This document shows positions 45,957 through 54,333 of a DNA stretch of 64,000 nucleotides, one piece after another. A program made the translations under genes and the position numbers. Origin of the DNA: Solwaraspora sp. WMMD791 (GTDB lineage: Bacteria; Actinomycetota; Actinomycetes; Mycobacteriales; Micromonosporaceae); the NCBI RefSeq assembly GCF_029581195.1, contig NZ_CP120737.1, forward strand, positions 2,294,001 to 2,358,000. Reading direction: 5' to 3'. The notes under the pieces are model-generated. The model saw only the letters and a program-made list of their open reading frames with translations, was not told where the DNA came from and did not search any database. Positions within the stretch are counted from its first letter, which is position 1. Each line of letters begins with the position of its first letter.

Positions 45957-46934
45957 TCAGTTTTCCGCGCCCTGGGCGCTCGCGTTGCCGAAGTTCTGCG
46001 CGTCCCGCTTGGTCTCGAACGGGAAGGTGGTGACCGCGTACGGCTCCTCCCCGATCGCCTGCAGCGCATCCTGGGTGGAGGCACCGCTGCGCTTCTCGTC
46101 GATGAAGCGGTCGTACTGCTCCGGACTGACCACCCGCATCTCGAAGTTCATCATCGAGTGGTAGGTGCCGCAGAGTTCGGCGCAGCGGCCGACGTAGGCA
46201 CCGTTCTGCTGAATGGTCACCTCGAACTGGTTGCGGATGCTGCCCGGGAAGACGTCCCGCTTGAACAGCAGCTCCGGCACCCAGAACGAGTGGATCACGT
46301 CGGTGCTGGTCTCCTCGAACCGTACGGTCCGCTCGGAGGGGACCACCAGCACCGGAATGATGTCCGACGAGCCGACCGTCGAGGCGATCGTGTTGGCGTC
46401 CTCGCCGACCCCGTCGCGGTAGTTGAACTGCCAGTTCCATTTGAAGGCGACGACCTCGACGGTGACGTCCGGGTCCTCGCTGAGCCGGTCGACGTCGGTC
46501 TGCACCACGGCCGTGTAGTAGAACAGCACCGACACGACCAGGATCGGGGCGATGGTGTAAAGGAACTCCATCGGCATGTTGAACCGGGTCTGCACCGGCA
46601 GTTGGTCGCCCCGCTTGCGGTAGCGGATGATGCACCAGAAAATCAGGCCCCACACGAAGACACCGACGGCGAGCGCCGCGATGACCGACCCGATCCACAG
46701 GTCGTACATCTGGTTGGCCTGCGGGGTGATGCCGCCCTGCGGCCAGCCGAAGCCGTCGAAGGCCGCCCCGACGTCACAGCCGGTGAGCAGGGTGAGCAGT
46801 GCGGCACCGCCGAGGCCGAGCCCGGCCACCCGCTGCGGCCGGCTGCGCCGACCGCGCCCCTGCCCGGCCCGTGCACGCTCACCGGCGCTGGGCCGTACGC
46901 CCGCGCGCCGCGCTGCTGAATCCCTTGCGACCAC
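45957..46934 (-). CDS. ctaC: Cytochrome c oxidase subunit II
   Basis: 325-residue subunit II. A long basic N-terminus ends in a lipobox-like LLTLLTGCDVG (about residues 46-56), a likely lipoprotein signal; two transmembrane helices follow (about 81-105 and 120-145). The copper A site is visible as VIHSFWVPEL (His) and CAELCGTYHSMMNFEM (Cys-x3-Cys, His, Met; about 255-270). GTG 46934 has GGGAGG upstream; a longer reading from 47012 adds non-conserved residues. ctaC precedes ctaF with a 10-bp gap. ctaD is not in this window, as is common. Confidence 0.95.
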   Translation of the reverse strand: MVARDSAARRAGVRPSAGERARAGQGRGRRSRPQRVAGLGLGGAALLTLLTGCDVGAAFDGFGWPQGGITPQANQMYDLWIGSVIAALAVGVFVWGLIFWCIIRYRKRGDQLPVQTRFNMPMEFLYTIAPILVVSVLFYYTAVVQTDVDRLSEDPDVTVEVVAFKWNWQFNYRDGVGEDANTIASTVGSSDIIPVLVVPSERTVRFEETSTDVIHSFWVPELLFKRDVFPGSIRNQFEVTIQQNGAYVGRCAELCGTYHSMMNFEMRVVSPEQYDRFIDEKRSGASTQDALQAIGEEPYAVTTFPFETKRDAQNFGNASAQGAEN

Positions 46935-47140
46935 CTGGTCCTGCCTCCCTGACGGCGTCACCGATGCCACCCTGAGCGCCAGCGCGCGAGCGCCGGGCAC
47001 GTGTGGCGACATCAGCGACCAAAGGCGTCACCGACGGTCGCAGATTACTCGACCAGTCACGCCGAGATTGGCGAGGGGTCTCGTTTGTCACCTGCCACGA
47101 CTGCCGACGGTCGTCGAGGTGAGGCGTACCGTCGAGGACT

Positions 47141-48280
47141 GTGAGCTATCTCGACGCCGCGACCGCCGCGCCGCTGCACCCGGTCGCCCGCGAGGCACTG
47201 ACAGCGGCGTTGGCCGACGGTTGGGCCGATCCGGCCCGGCTCTACTCTCAGGCCCGCCGGGCAGGTCAACTGCTGGACGCGGCCCGCGCGGCCACCGCCG
47301 AGACGCTGCGGGTCCGCGCCGACGAGATCTCGTTCACATCCAGCGGTACGGTCGCCGCGCACGCCGCCGTGCTCGGCGGTCTCGCCGGGCGGCGCCGGGT
47401 CGGCCGGACCCTGGTGCACTCGGCGATCGAGCACTCGGCGGTGCTGCACGCCGCACGGCACCACACCGACGCCGGCGGCGAGGCGGTGTCGGTGCCGGTG
47501 GACCGGCTCGGCCGGCTCGACCTGGCCGAGTGGTCGACGGCGGTGGCCCGGCCGGGGGTGGCGTTCGCCGCCCTGATCAGCGCCAGCCACGAGGTGGGCA
47601 CGGTCCAGCCGGTCGCCGAGGCGGCGCGGGTCTGCGCCGCGCACGGGGTGCCGTTGTACGTCGACGCCGCCCAGTCGGTGGGCCGGGTCCCGGTGCCCGA
47701 GGGCTGGTCGGTGCTGTCGGCCAGCGCCCACAAGTGGGGCGGGCTACCGGGTGTCGGGGTGCTGGTGGTCCGCAAGGGCATCCGCTGGGAGTCGCCCTAT
47801 CCGGCCGACGAGCGCGAGTCCGGCCGTACGCCCGGGGTGCTGAACCTGCCGGCGGTGGTGGCCTCGGCGGCGGCCCTGCGCGCGGTGGCCGCCGAGGCCG
47901 ACGCGCAGGCCGCCCGGCTGTCGGCACTGGTGGACCGGATCCGCGCGACGGTCGCCGCGACCGTACCGGACGTGGAGGTGGTCGGCGACCCGACCGACCG
48001 GCTGCCGCACCTGGTCACCTTCTCCTGCCTGTACGTCGACGGCGAAGCGCTGCTGCACGCCCTGGACCGGCGCGGGCACGCCGTCTCCTCCGGTTCGTCG
48101 TGTACCGCGTCGACGCTGCGCCCGTCGCACGTGCTGGAAGCGATGGGCGTGCTGTCGCACGGCAACGTACGAGTCTCGCTGCACCGGGACACCACCGAGG
48201 CCGACGTGGACCGGTTCCTGGCCGACCTGCCGCAAGTGGTGGCCGACCTGCGGGCCGAGGCCGGGGTGGTCGGGCTGTGA
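47141..48280 (+). CDS. Cysteine desulfurase (IscS/NifS class)
   Basis: 379-residue PLP enzyme that takes sulfur from cysteine. Visible are SYLDAATAAPLHPVAREAL, the FTSSGTVAAHAAVLGG PLP-phosphate loop, HSAIEHSAVLHAA, the SHEVGTVQPV motif, the PLP Lys in SASAHKWGGLPG (about residue 203) and the catalytic Cys loop SSGSSCTAST (about 321). GTG 47141 is 8 nt after TACCGT and has no ribosome site (leaderless). It is coupled to the downstream TusA-like gene by a GTGA overlap, so the pair hand on sulfur. Divergent from ctaC. Confidence 0.94.
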   Translation: MSYLDAATAAPLHPVAREALTAALADGWADPARLYSQARRAGQLLDAARAATAETLRVRADEISFTSSGTVAAHAAVLGGLAGRRRVGRTLVHSAIEHSAVLHAARHHTDAGGEAVSVPVDRLGRLDLAEWSTAVARPGVAFAALISASHEVGTVQPVAEAARVCAAHGVPLYVDAAQSVGRVPVPEGWSVLSASAHKWGGLPGVGVLVVRKGIRWESPYPADERESGRTPGVLNLPAVVASAAALRAVAAEADAQAARLSALVDRIRATVAATVPDVEVVGDPTDRLPHLVTFSCLYVDGEALLHALDRRGHAVSSGSSCTASTLRPSHVLEAMGVLSHGNVRVSLHRDTTEADVDRFLADLPQVVADLRAEAGVVGL

Positions 48281-48543
48281 CCAGCGACGAGGCGGTAGCG
48301 CGGCCCTCGGGTGACGTGGCGGTGGAGACCGTCGACTGCCTGGGCCAGCGCTGCCCGTTGCCGGTGATCGCGCTGGCCCGGCGGCTGCCGCAGCTGCCGG
48401 TCGGATCGGTCGTGCGGGTGCTGGCCGACGACCCGGCCGCCGCCCTGGACATCCCGGCCTGGTGCCGGATCCGTGGTCAGGAGTTCGTCGCCGCGTCGAC
48501 CGTCGCCGGCTCCCCCGCCTTCGACGTCCGCCGCACCCACTGA
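48277..48543 (+). CDS. TusA-like sulfur carrier protein
   Basis: 88-residue sulfurtransferase with the conserved N-terminal ETVDCLGQRCPLPVIALAR; the CPxP Cys is the persulfide site. It ends VRVLADDPAAALDIPAWCRIRGQEF, matching TusA/YeeD/SirA fold. GTG 48277 overlaps the stop of the desulfurase by 4 bp (GTGA). The obvious reading is that it accepts sulfur from the desulfurase and passes it to thio-modification or cofactor pathways. No other Tus genes lie nearby. Confidence 0.92.
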   Translation: MTSDEAVARPSGDVAVETVDCLGQRCPLPVIALARRLPQLPVGSVVRVLADDPAAALDIPAWCRIRGQEFVAASTVAGSPAFDVRRTH

Positions 48544-48557
48544 CGTCCGCCGCCTGA

Positions 48558-48582
48558 CGTCCGCCGCATCCCTTGGCGGACG
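48558..48582 (+). terminator. Hairpin after the TusA-like gene
   Basis: Arms CGTCCGCC / GGCGGACG with a 9-nt loop, 15 bp after the stop. A probable terminator for the desulfurase-TusA pair, located 40 bp before the insertion sequence. Confidence 0.65.
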
Positions 48583-48622
48583 CCACGGGTCGACCGACTG
48601 CCCGGACACCTACTACGACTTG

Positions 48623-48661
48623 GCGGTATTCCTGTGAGGAATGATTATGGGTCTTGTGTTG
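48623..48661. repeat. Left terminal inverted repeat
   Basis: 39-bp left end of the ISL3-type element, beginning GCGGTATTCCTGTGAGGAAT. It matches the right end at 36 of 39 positions. Confidence 0.88.
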
Positions 48662-48685
48662 TTTGTGTGGGTCGGTTCTGGATCG

Positions 48686-49948
48686 TCATCTGGGTAGTTG
48701 TGGTCGGTGGCCGCCGAGGCTGAGCATGGCGAGGGCGATCAGTGCGTGGGGTGAGTGGAAGCCGAACGCGATCCGGGTGATCAGCCGGATCTTGGCGTTG
48801 ACTGACTCGATGAGTCCGTTGGACAGTTGGTGTTCGATCGCGGCGCGGATCGTGTCGCGGTGGCGTGTGATCCGGCGTTGGAGTTCGACGAAGGCGTCGA
48901 TACGGCTGCGGCGGGCCCACTCGATCCACCTGTCGAGGGCTTCGAGTGCCGCTGCCGGGCTGTCCTTGGCCATGGCGAACACGGCGCGGAGGCCTTCCTT
49001 GAGGGCCCAGGCCCGGTACAGCTGGGGCTGGGTCCTGGCGATCCAGTCGAGTTTTGCCTTCTGTGCCTCGGTGAGGTTGTCCGGGTTCTTCCACAGGGCC
49101 CACCGTGCGTTCTTGAGTGTGCGGGCGTCGCCCCGGGCGGTGTTGCGTCGGCCGGTGCCGCGTCCGGCGGCCTGGTTCCACGCCTGTCGGCGTACCAGGT
49201 CCAGCGCTTCGGTGGCCCAGGCCACGACGTGGAACGGGTCGGCGCACCGCACCGCCTGCGGGCAGCGGCGGGTGACGACCTTCGCGATCGTGTCGGCGCC
49301 GTCGGCGGACACGTGGGTGATGGCCGCGGCGCGCTGCTCACCGAGCTGGTCGAAGAAGGCGTGCAACGTCGCGGCGTCCTTGCCCGGCGCGGCCCACACC
49401 AGTCGGCCGGTGTCGTGGTCGACCACGACGGTCAGGTACCGGTGACCCTTCTTGTAGGCGATCTCGTCGATGCCGATCCGACGCAGCCCGGCGAACCGGT
49501 CGGTGACCTCGCCGGTGTCGGCCCATACCCTGGCCACGATCGCCCCGACGGTGCGCCAACCGACGCGCATCAGCTGACACACCGTCGATTTCGCGGTGCG
49601 CACCGCCAGCCACGCCACGGTGGCGTCGAACGCCCGGGTGTGTCCGGCGTTGTGACGCGCCCACGGCACCGCCGCGACCACCACGCCGTGCTCGGCGCAG
49701 GACACCCGTGGCGCGTCGGCCTCGACGACCGCCCTGACCGTGCCCAGATCCAGAGCCCGCCACCGCCGCCGCCCGTGACCGGCGTCGAAACCCGGACACC
49801 GCCGGCCGCAGTACGGACACCGCCGCCGCGCCCCTCTACGCACCCGTACATGGACCACCAACAACGCGTCTTCGTCGTCGAACTCGACGTCCTCCACCAC
49901 CGCCCGCTCGACGCCGAGCAGAGCAGCCCATACGCTGACAGAACGCAC
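48686..49948 (-). CDS. ISL3 family transposase
   Basis: 420-residue transposase. An N-terminal zinc-finger-like Cys set (RCPYCGRRCPGFDAGHGRRRW and a later CAEHG) and a helix-turn-helix region (STVCQLMRVGWRTVGAIVARVW) precede a DDE domain: Asp in GIDEIAYKKGHRYLTVV (about residue 159), Asp in CADPFHVV (about 238) and Glu in GLIESVNAKIRLI (about 383). All three catalytic acids are intact and the frame is unbroken, so the element may be active. GTG 49948 is followed by a good codon pattern; GGGG lies upstream. It fills most of the 1464-bp element. Confidence 0.92.
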   Translation of the reverse strand: MRSVSVWAALLGVERAVVEDVEFDDEDALLVVHVRVRRGARRRCPYCGRRCPGFDAGHGRRRWRALDLGTVRAVVEADAPRVSCAEHGVVVAAVPWARHNAGHTRAFDATVAWLAVRTAKSTVCQLMRVGWRTVGAIVARVWADTGEVTDRFAGLRRIGIDEIAYKKGHRYLTVVVDHDTGRLVWAAPGKDAATLHAFFDQLGEQRAAAITHVSADGADTIAKVVTRRCPQAVRCADPFHVVAWATEALDLVRRQAWNQAAGRGTGRRNTARGDARTLKNARWALWKNPDNLTEAQKAKLDWIARTQPQLYRAWALKEGLRAVFAMAKDSPAAALEALDRWIEWARRSRIDAFVELQRRITRHRDTIRAAIEHQLSNGLIESVNAKIRLITRIAFGFHSPHALIALAMLSLGGHRPQLPR

Positions 49949-50047
49949 GCCGTTCCCCGCCTTTCCCAGTTCTGACCTTCGACAAGCCAGAACCTAGGCA
50001 GGGCAACGGCGTGCGCCACCAACGCCGCGCCGAACCACCCACAGACA

Positions 50048-50086
50048 CAACACAAGATCCATGATTATTCCTCACAGGAATACCGC
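50048..50086. repeat. Right terminal inverted repeat
   Basis: 39-bp right end of the ISL3-type element; its complement begins GCGGTATTCCTGTGAGGAAT, with differences at positions 21, 24 and 29 of the repeat. Confidence 0.88.
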
Positions 50087-50145
50087 TGGGATCCGTACCT
50101 GCCCCGGGCCGGCGGCACCTGCCCCGGGCCGGCGGACGTGCGAAG

Positions 50146-50760
50146 ATGGCGGGCGTGAGTGCAGAGAACGGGTGGAGCAAGCTGCTGGAGTCCAACCCAG
50201 GGCACTCACAGTGGTACGTCGACCGGTTCCGGTCGCTGGCGCGCGACGGTGCCGACCTTGACGGTGAGGCGCGGCTGGTCGACGCGATGCTGCCGCGTAC
50301 GGCACGGGTGCTCGACGCAGGCTGCGGTCCCGGCCGGGTCGGCGCGGCGCTGGCCGCCGCCGGTCACGACGTCGTCGGCGTCGACCTGGACCCGGTGCTG
50401 ATCGACGCCGCCCGGCAGGACCATCCGGGCCCACGGTGGCTGGTCGGCGACCTGGCCGAGCTGGACCTGCCCGCCCAGGGCATCGCCGACGGCTTCGACG
50501 CGATCGTCAGCGCGGGCAACGTCATGACGTTCCTGGCCCCGGACACCCGCCGCGAGGTGCTCCGCCGGATGCGGCGTCACCTGCGCGACGGCGGCCGGAT
50601 CGTGGTCGGGTTCGGCACCGACCGGGGCTACCCGGTCACCGAGTTCCGCGCCGACGTACGGGCCGCCGACCTGGCCGAGGATCTGCTGCTGGCCACCTGG
50701 GACCTGCGTCCGTACCGCGACGACTCCGATTTCCTGGTCGCGGTGCTGCGACCGGCCTGA
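50146..50760 (+). CDS. Class I SAM-dependent methyltransferase
   Basis: 204-residue methyltransferase with motif I VLDAGCGPGRVGAALAAAG (about residues 55-73), VVGVDLDPVLIDAA with the acidic SAM ligand, and GRIVVGFGTDRGYP near the end. N-terminal NGWSKLLESNPGHSQWYVDRF is typical of a small actinobacterial family. Start: ATG 50146 is used; GTG 50155 is equally likely, as no clear ribosome site distinguishes them. It begins 60 bp after the insertion element and is convergent with the next orphan gene. Substrate unknown. Confidence 0.88.
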   Translation: MAGVSAENGWSKLLESNPGHSQWYVDRFRSLARDGADLDGEARLVDAMLPRTARVLDAGCGPGRVGAALAAAGHDVVGVDLDPVLIDAARQDHPGPRWLVGDLAELDLPAQGIADGFDAIVSAGNVMTFLAPDTRREVLRRMRRHLRDGGRIVVGFGTDRGYPVTEFRADVRAADLAEDLLLATWDLRPYRDDSDFLVAVLRPA

Positions 50761-50771
50761 CCCTCGAGCAG

Positions 50772-51077
50772 TCAGGTCAGCTCGCGACCGTCGGGCGGGT
50801 CGACCCACACCAGTCGTACGTCGCGGAGCTTTCCGTACAGCCGCAGTGCTCCCTTGATGCCGCTGAACGGGTTGGGCAGACCGCCGTTGGTCGGCACGAC
50901 CACGGCTTCGTCGTCGAACGCCAGCCCCCATCCGAGCACCTGACTGTCCTCGCTGCTCTCGGTCTCCTCGCAGATGGCGAAGCGCGCCGGCACCTGCTCG
51001 AGTGCCAGATGCGTCATCATCATCTGCCGGAGCCCTACCGACGTCTCCGACTGACGTCCTACCTCGTTGAGCTCCAC
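50772..51077 (-). CDS. Orphan 101-residue protein divergent from XRE regulator
   Basis: Not recognised. The protein begins MELNEVGRQSETSVGLRQMMMTHLALEQVPARFAI, is soluble and mildly acidic, and has no known motif. Its GTG start is supported by GGGAGG upstream. Base use in this gene and its promoter is lower in GC than neighbours, which suggests acquisition. It is divergent from an XRE/DUF5753 regulator across an 88-bp region with a central ATACGTAT palindrome. DUF5753 regulators usually pair with a small partner gene, here perhaps this orphan in place of the usual DUF397 protein. Confidence 0.6.
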   Translation of the reverse strand: MELNEVGRQSETSVGLRQMMMTHLALEQVPARFAICEETESSEDSQVLGWGLAFDDEAVVVPTNGGLPNPFSGIKGALRLYGKLRDVRLVWVDPPDGRELT

Positions 51078-51165
51078 ATCAACCTCCCGCGAACGTGTAT
51101 GGATACGTATAGGTTAGCGGCTACATGCTCGCCGAGCTAGACTTATCCTGATACTAATCCCAGGG
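51078..51165. promoter_or_regulatory. Divergent promoter with ATACGTAT palindrome
   Basis: 88 bp between two divergent genes. It is AT-rich for this genome, with the palindrome ATACGTAT at 51103-51110 inside GTATGGATACGTATAGG. TATCCT and GATACT near 51143-51153 may be -10 boxes of the XRE gene. The XRE protein could bind here. Confidence 0.45.
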
Positions 51166-52026
51166 ATGGCGACGATGGACGATCAGATAGATCCACTTGC
51201 GCTACGTTGGCTGCTCGGCGTGGAGCTGAGTCGGCATCGGCGAACGGCACAGCTCAGCCTCAGCGAGCTCGCCACGACAACCGGAATCGGCAAGCCGAAG
51301 CTGGGCCACATGGAATCCGGCCGCTACCACCAAGCGCCAGGCGACGTCCAGCTCGTCCTAAGGGCTTGCGGGGTGCCGCCGGAGTCTGTCGAGCAGCTGG
51401 TGGCACTGGCCGACGCACGCGCAGACGCCAAGCCCTGGCTGAGCCGCTGGGCCGATCTGATTCCGGACTTCCTCAGGACGTACGTCGGTTTGATCGGCAT
51501 GGCCGAACGACTCTTCACGTTCGAGCCGATGATAGTGCCAGGGCTGCTCCAGACAGGCGCCTACGCTCAAGCGCTGACCGTCGCCAACGGATTCTTCCGG
51601 CCCGACCAGGCACAGTCGTTCGCCGAGTTCCGGCAGGCAAGGGCGAGCAGGCTGGCCGCCCGGCAGGAACTGGTCTTTCACACCGTGATCGGTGAAGCTG
51701 CCATCCGTACGCTGGCGAACGACCCGTCGACTCGCCAGGCACAGCTGGAGCATCTGATCGACGTGTCTCGCGGCGGACGAGTCACCGTGCAGGTGCTTCG
51801 GCCCGAGGATGGCCCGCATCAGGCCACCGCCATCGGGCAGTTCGCGCTGCTCGAGTTCGGCCATGGCATCCGGCCGGTGGCCTACACGGAGCTTCTCGAC
51901 GACGCTGTGTTCGTACACGACCTCGATCGGGTCCGCACCTACCAGTGGGTTGCCGACAATCTCCGCAAGCTCGCGCTCCCGCCAGCCGAGACGCTCAGCT
52001 ACCTACAGGCAGAGCTGGCTCGGTAG
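51166..52026 (+). CDS. XRE-family DNA-binding protein with DUF5753 domain
   Basis: 286-residue regulator. The N-terminal helix-turn-helix reads LLGVELSRHRRTAQLSLSELATTTGIGKPKLGHMESGRY (about residues 16-54). The rest is DUF5753: PWLSRWADLIPDFLRTYVGL, FEPMIVPGLLQTGAYAQAL, and VTVQVLRPEDGPHQ. This class is abundant in Streptomyces and Micromonospora and often works with a small DUF397 partner; none is adjacent here. GC is lower than in the backbone. ATG 51166 is preceded by CAGGG. Its partner may be the divergent orphan gene. Confidence 0.9.
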   Translation: MATMDDQIDPLALRWLLGVELSRHRRTAQLSLSELATTTGIGKPKLGHMESGRYHQAPGDVQLVLRACGVPPESVEQLVALADARADAKPWLSRWADLIPDFLRTYVGLIGMAERLFTFEPMIVPGLLQTGAYAQALTVANGFFRPDQAQSFAEFRQARASRLAARQELVFHTVIGEAAIRTLANDPSTRQAQLEHLIDVSRGGRVTVQVLRPEDGPHQATAIGQFALLEFGHGIRPVAYTELLDDAVFVHDLDRVRTYQWVADNLRKLALPPAETLSYLQAELAR

Positions 52027-52148
52027 GCCGTGTTCCAAAGGTCATTGGTCCGACGACGGACGGCCGGAAGCCAAACTCTGTCTCAGTCTGACCCCTGCGG
52101 GATCAAAATCGGATCTGTCGGGTCACAGGATGAACCCGGAGAACGGTG

Positions 52149-53063
52149 ATGGCGACGGTCCCCGATCACGCTGTGCTCGACTGGGTCGCTGGAATGATCG
52201 GCGGCGACGCTACCGTCCGGGTGGTGCGCGGACTGCGGGCAGGCGACAATCCGTGGCTGCTGCGGATCACGCAGCGCGGCCGTACCACCGAAGCGGTGCT
52301 CAAGACGGTCGACCCGGCGCGTCCCGCCCGGCTATTCACCGAGATCGCCGCGCTCCGCCTCGCTGAGGAACAGGGTGTAGCGGCACCGAGGATCATCGGA
52401 TACGACACCGGCGACACAGGATCTGGGAGCGTCGCGCTCCTGCAGACCGTTGTGCCTGGTCGTAGTGCGATACCGATCGAGCCGACCGCCGCCCGGCTAC
52501 GGGCCATGGGCGCGGTGGCAGGGGCCCTACGCACCATCGCCGTCGAGCCTTCGCCGCAGTTGCCGGTACGCACCCGACCGATCGCGGCCCGGGACTTCGC
52601 CCGGGAACGGGCCGTCGGCACCGACCGTACGACCCCGCTGCTGCGCTACGCCGACGAGCGGATCCGGCGGCACCCGGTGCCGGTCGGCGATCTGGTACTG
52701 GTACACGGCGACCTGTGGCAGGGCAACCTGATGTGGACCGGCGACGCCGTCACCGGGCTGATCGACTGGGATATGGCAGAAGTCGGCGACAACGGCATCG
52801 ACCTGTCCGCGCTGCGGCTGGACGCGGCGCTGATGTTCGGCGGGAACGCAGCTGACCAGGTTCTCGCCAGCTGGGCCGACGTCACCGGCGTACGCCCGCA
52901 GTCACTCGCCTACTGGGACGCGGTCGCAGCGCAGAACCTGCCCAGTGATCTGGCGCTGTCTCTCGCCACGATCCACGTCCAGGGCCGCCACGACCTGTCG
53001 GCGGCGACCCTCAACGCCCGCCGCGACGCCTTCCTCACCGCCGCGCTGAACCGGCTGGGATAG
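52149..53063 (+). CDS. Aminoglycoside phosphotransferase (APH) family kinase
   Basis: 304-residue APH/choline kinase-like protein. ATP and catalytic motifs are VLVHGDLWQGNLMWTGDAVTGLIDWDMAEVGDNGIDLSALR (HGDLxxxN at about residue 195, IDWD at about 210), and the N-terminal VRGLRAGDNPWLLRITQRGRTTEAVLKT has the Lys region. Substrate may be an antibiotic, sugar or choline; sequence alone does not decide it. ATG 52149 has GGAG 8 nt upstream; GTG 52146 is too close. It lies 120 bp after the XRE regulator, so co-control is possible. Part of the accessory island. Confidence 0.88.
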   Translation: MATVPDHAVLDWVAGMIGGDATVRVVRGLRAGDNPWLLRITQRGRTTEAVLKTVDPARPARLFTEIAALRLAEEQGVAAPRIIGYDTGDTGSGSVALLQTVVPGRSAIPIEPTAARLRAMGAVAGALRTIAVEPSPQLPVRTRPIAARDFARERAVGTDRTTPLLRYADERIRRHPVPVGDLVLVHGDLWQGNLMWTGDAVTGLIDWDMAEVGDNGIDLSALRLDAALMFGGNAADQVLASWADVTGVRPQSLAYWDAVAAQNLPSDLALSLATIHVQGRHDLSAATLNARRDAFLTAALNRLG

Positions 53064-53079
53064 CTGGCCGACCAAGCTG

Positions 53080-53145
53080 AAGATCAATGTGAGCGCTATG
53101 GGTGTCAACCAGCGTGGATGAGACCATGGTGCTCACATTGATCTT
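53080..53145. terminator. Long hairpin with AAGATCAATGTGAGC arms
   Basis: Arms AAGATCAATGTGAGC and GCTCACATTGATCTT are exact over 15 bp and extend to 22 bp with two mismatches; the loop is 22 nt. It lies between the convergent APH-family and adoK genes. Bidirectional terminator is likely, though its size and AT-rich arms are unusual. Compare 58921-58986. Confidence 0.65.
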
Positions 53146-53197
53146 GGCACTGACCCACGACGGTCACGTCACGCTGGCAGCCGAGCTGCTACGTACG

Positions 53198-54175
53198 TCA
53201 GGCCGGCAGGAAGGGGCGGACGTCCTCGGCGGCGGCGTCGCCGTACGAGTCGGCGAGACGCTTGAGGAAGATGTCCGGCTTGACGTCGTACTCCTGCGGG
53301 CCGGTGGTCTCCAGCACCAGCGCGGCGACCAGGCAGCCGACCTGCGCCGCCCGCTCCAGGCCGAGGCCCCAGCCGAGGGTGGCGAAGAAACCGGCCCGGA
53401 ACCCGTCACCGACGCCGGTCGGGTCGTCGGCGACGACGTCGCGGGCCACCGGTACGTGGATCCGCTCGATGCCCCGGCCGGTGATCTCCACCCCGTCGGC
53501 GCCGAGCGTGGTGACCCGTACCGTCACCAGGTCGAGCAGCTGGTCGCCGGTGAGGCCGACCTTGCTCTCCAGCAGCGACCGCTCGTACTCGTTGGTCAGC
53601 AGATACTCTGCCCCGTCGATGAGTTGGCGGACGTCCTCGCCACTCATCCGGGCCAGCTGCTGCGACGGGTCGGCGGCGAACCGGTAGCCCCGGTCGCGGC
53701 ACTCGGCCGAGTGGCGCAGCATCGCCTCGGGGTCGTTGGCGCTGACCAGCACCAGGTCGAGCCCGCCGACCCGGGCGGCGACCGGGGCCAGCTCGATGTT
53801 GCGGGCCTCGCTCATCGCACCGGCGTAGAACGAGGCGATCTGGCACAGGTCGTCGTCGGTGGTGCAGACGAAACGGGCCGTGTGTGCCAGCTCGCTGACG
53901 TGCACCGAGTCGCAGTCGACGCCGTGGCGTTCGAGCCAGGAGCGGTAGTCGGCGAAGTCGACCCCGACCGCGCCGAGCAGCACCGGCCGCAGGCCGAGCT
54001 GGGCCATCCCGAAGGAGATGTTCGCCGCCACCCCGCCCCGACGCACCACGAGGTCGTCGACGAGGAACGACAGGGAGACCTTGTCCAGCTGGTCGGCGAT
54101 CAGCTGACCGGCGAACCGGCCCGGGAAGTGCATCAGGTGGTCGGTGGCGATCGAGCCGGTGACGGCGATCTTCAT
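53198..54175 (-). CDS. adoK: PfkB-family adenosine kinase (AdoK-like)
   Basis: 325-residue PfkB-type kinase closely resembling mycobacterial AdoK (Rv2202c), which phosphorylates adenosine with ATP. N-terminal MKIAVTGSIATDHLMHFPGRF, LVVRRGGVAANISFG (substrate glycine pair), ADPSQQLARMSGEDVRQL, and the ATP/catalytic motif DDPTGVGDGFRAGF with the catalytic Asp (about residue 262). In Mycobacterium the erpA-type gene and a glycerate kinase lie close by, as here. ATG 54175 follows GAGGG. Purine salvage. Confidence 0.92.
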   Translation of the reverse strand: MKIAVTGSIATDHLMHFPGRFAGQLIADQLDKVSLSFLVDDLVVRRGGVAANISFGMAQLGLRPVLLGAVGVDFADYRSWLERHGVDCDSVHVSELAHTARFVCTTDDDLCQIASFYAGAMSEARNIELAPVAARVGGLDLVLVSANDPEAMLRHSAECRDRGYRFAADPSQQLARMSGEDVRQLIDGAEYLLTNEYERSLLESKVGLTGDQLLDLVTVRVTTLGADGVEITGRGIERIHVPVARDVVADDPTGVGDGFRAGFFATLGWGLGLERAAQVGCLVAALVLETTGPQEYDVKPDIFLKRLADSYGDAAAEDVRPFLPA

Positions 54176-54284
54176 GAGGGCCCTCGTGTGTCGGGGGTAT
54201 GAAAAACGTGCGTCGGCCAGCTTACCGGCACGGGGGCCACCAGAACCCGTACCAGTCTCAATTCAGCACGATCAGCCACGCGCG

Positions 54285-54317
54285 ACCGTCCGGTGCCGGC
54301 GGACCGGCCCGGACGGT
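54285..54317 (-). terminator. Hairpin downstream of erpA
   Basis: Arms ACCGTCCGG / CCGGACGGT with a 15-nt loop, just beyond the erpA stop. Likely terminates erpA before adoK. Confidence 0.65.
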
Positions 54318-54333
54318 GACGCGACCGGCGGGA

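Larger units (their letters stand above)
48623..50086. mobile_element. Insertion sequence of the ISL3 family (1464 bp)
   Basis: A complete insertion element with 39-bp terminal inverted repeats (48623-48661 and 50048-50086; 36 of 39 identical, outer end GCGGTATTCCTGTGAGGAAT) and a single transposase gene with intact DDE residues. Both ends face inward. No 8-bp target duplication is visible: the flanks are ACGACTTG on the left and TGGGATCC on the right, which may mean later deletion or an unequal event. GC is slightly lower than the surroundings at the ends. Confidence 0.88.
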
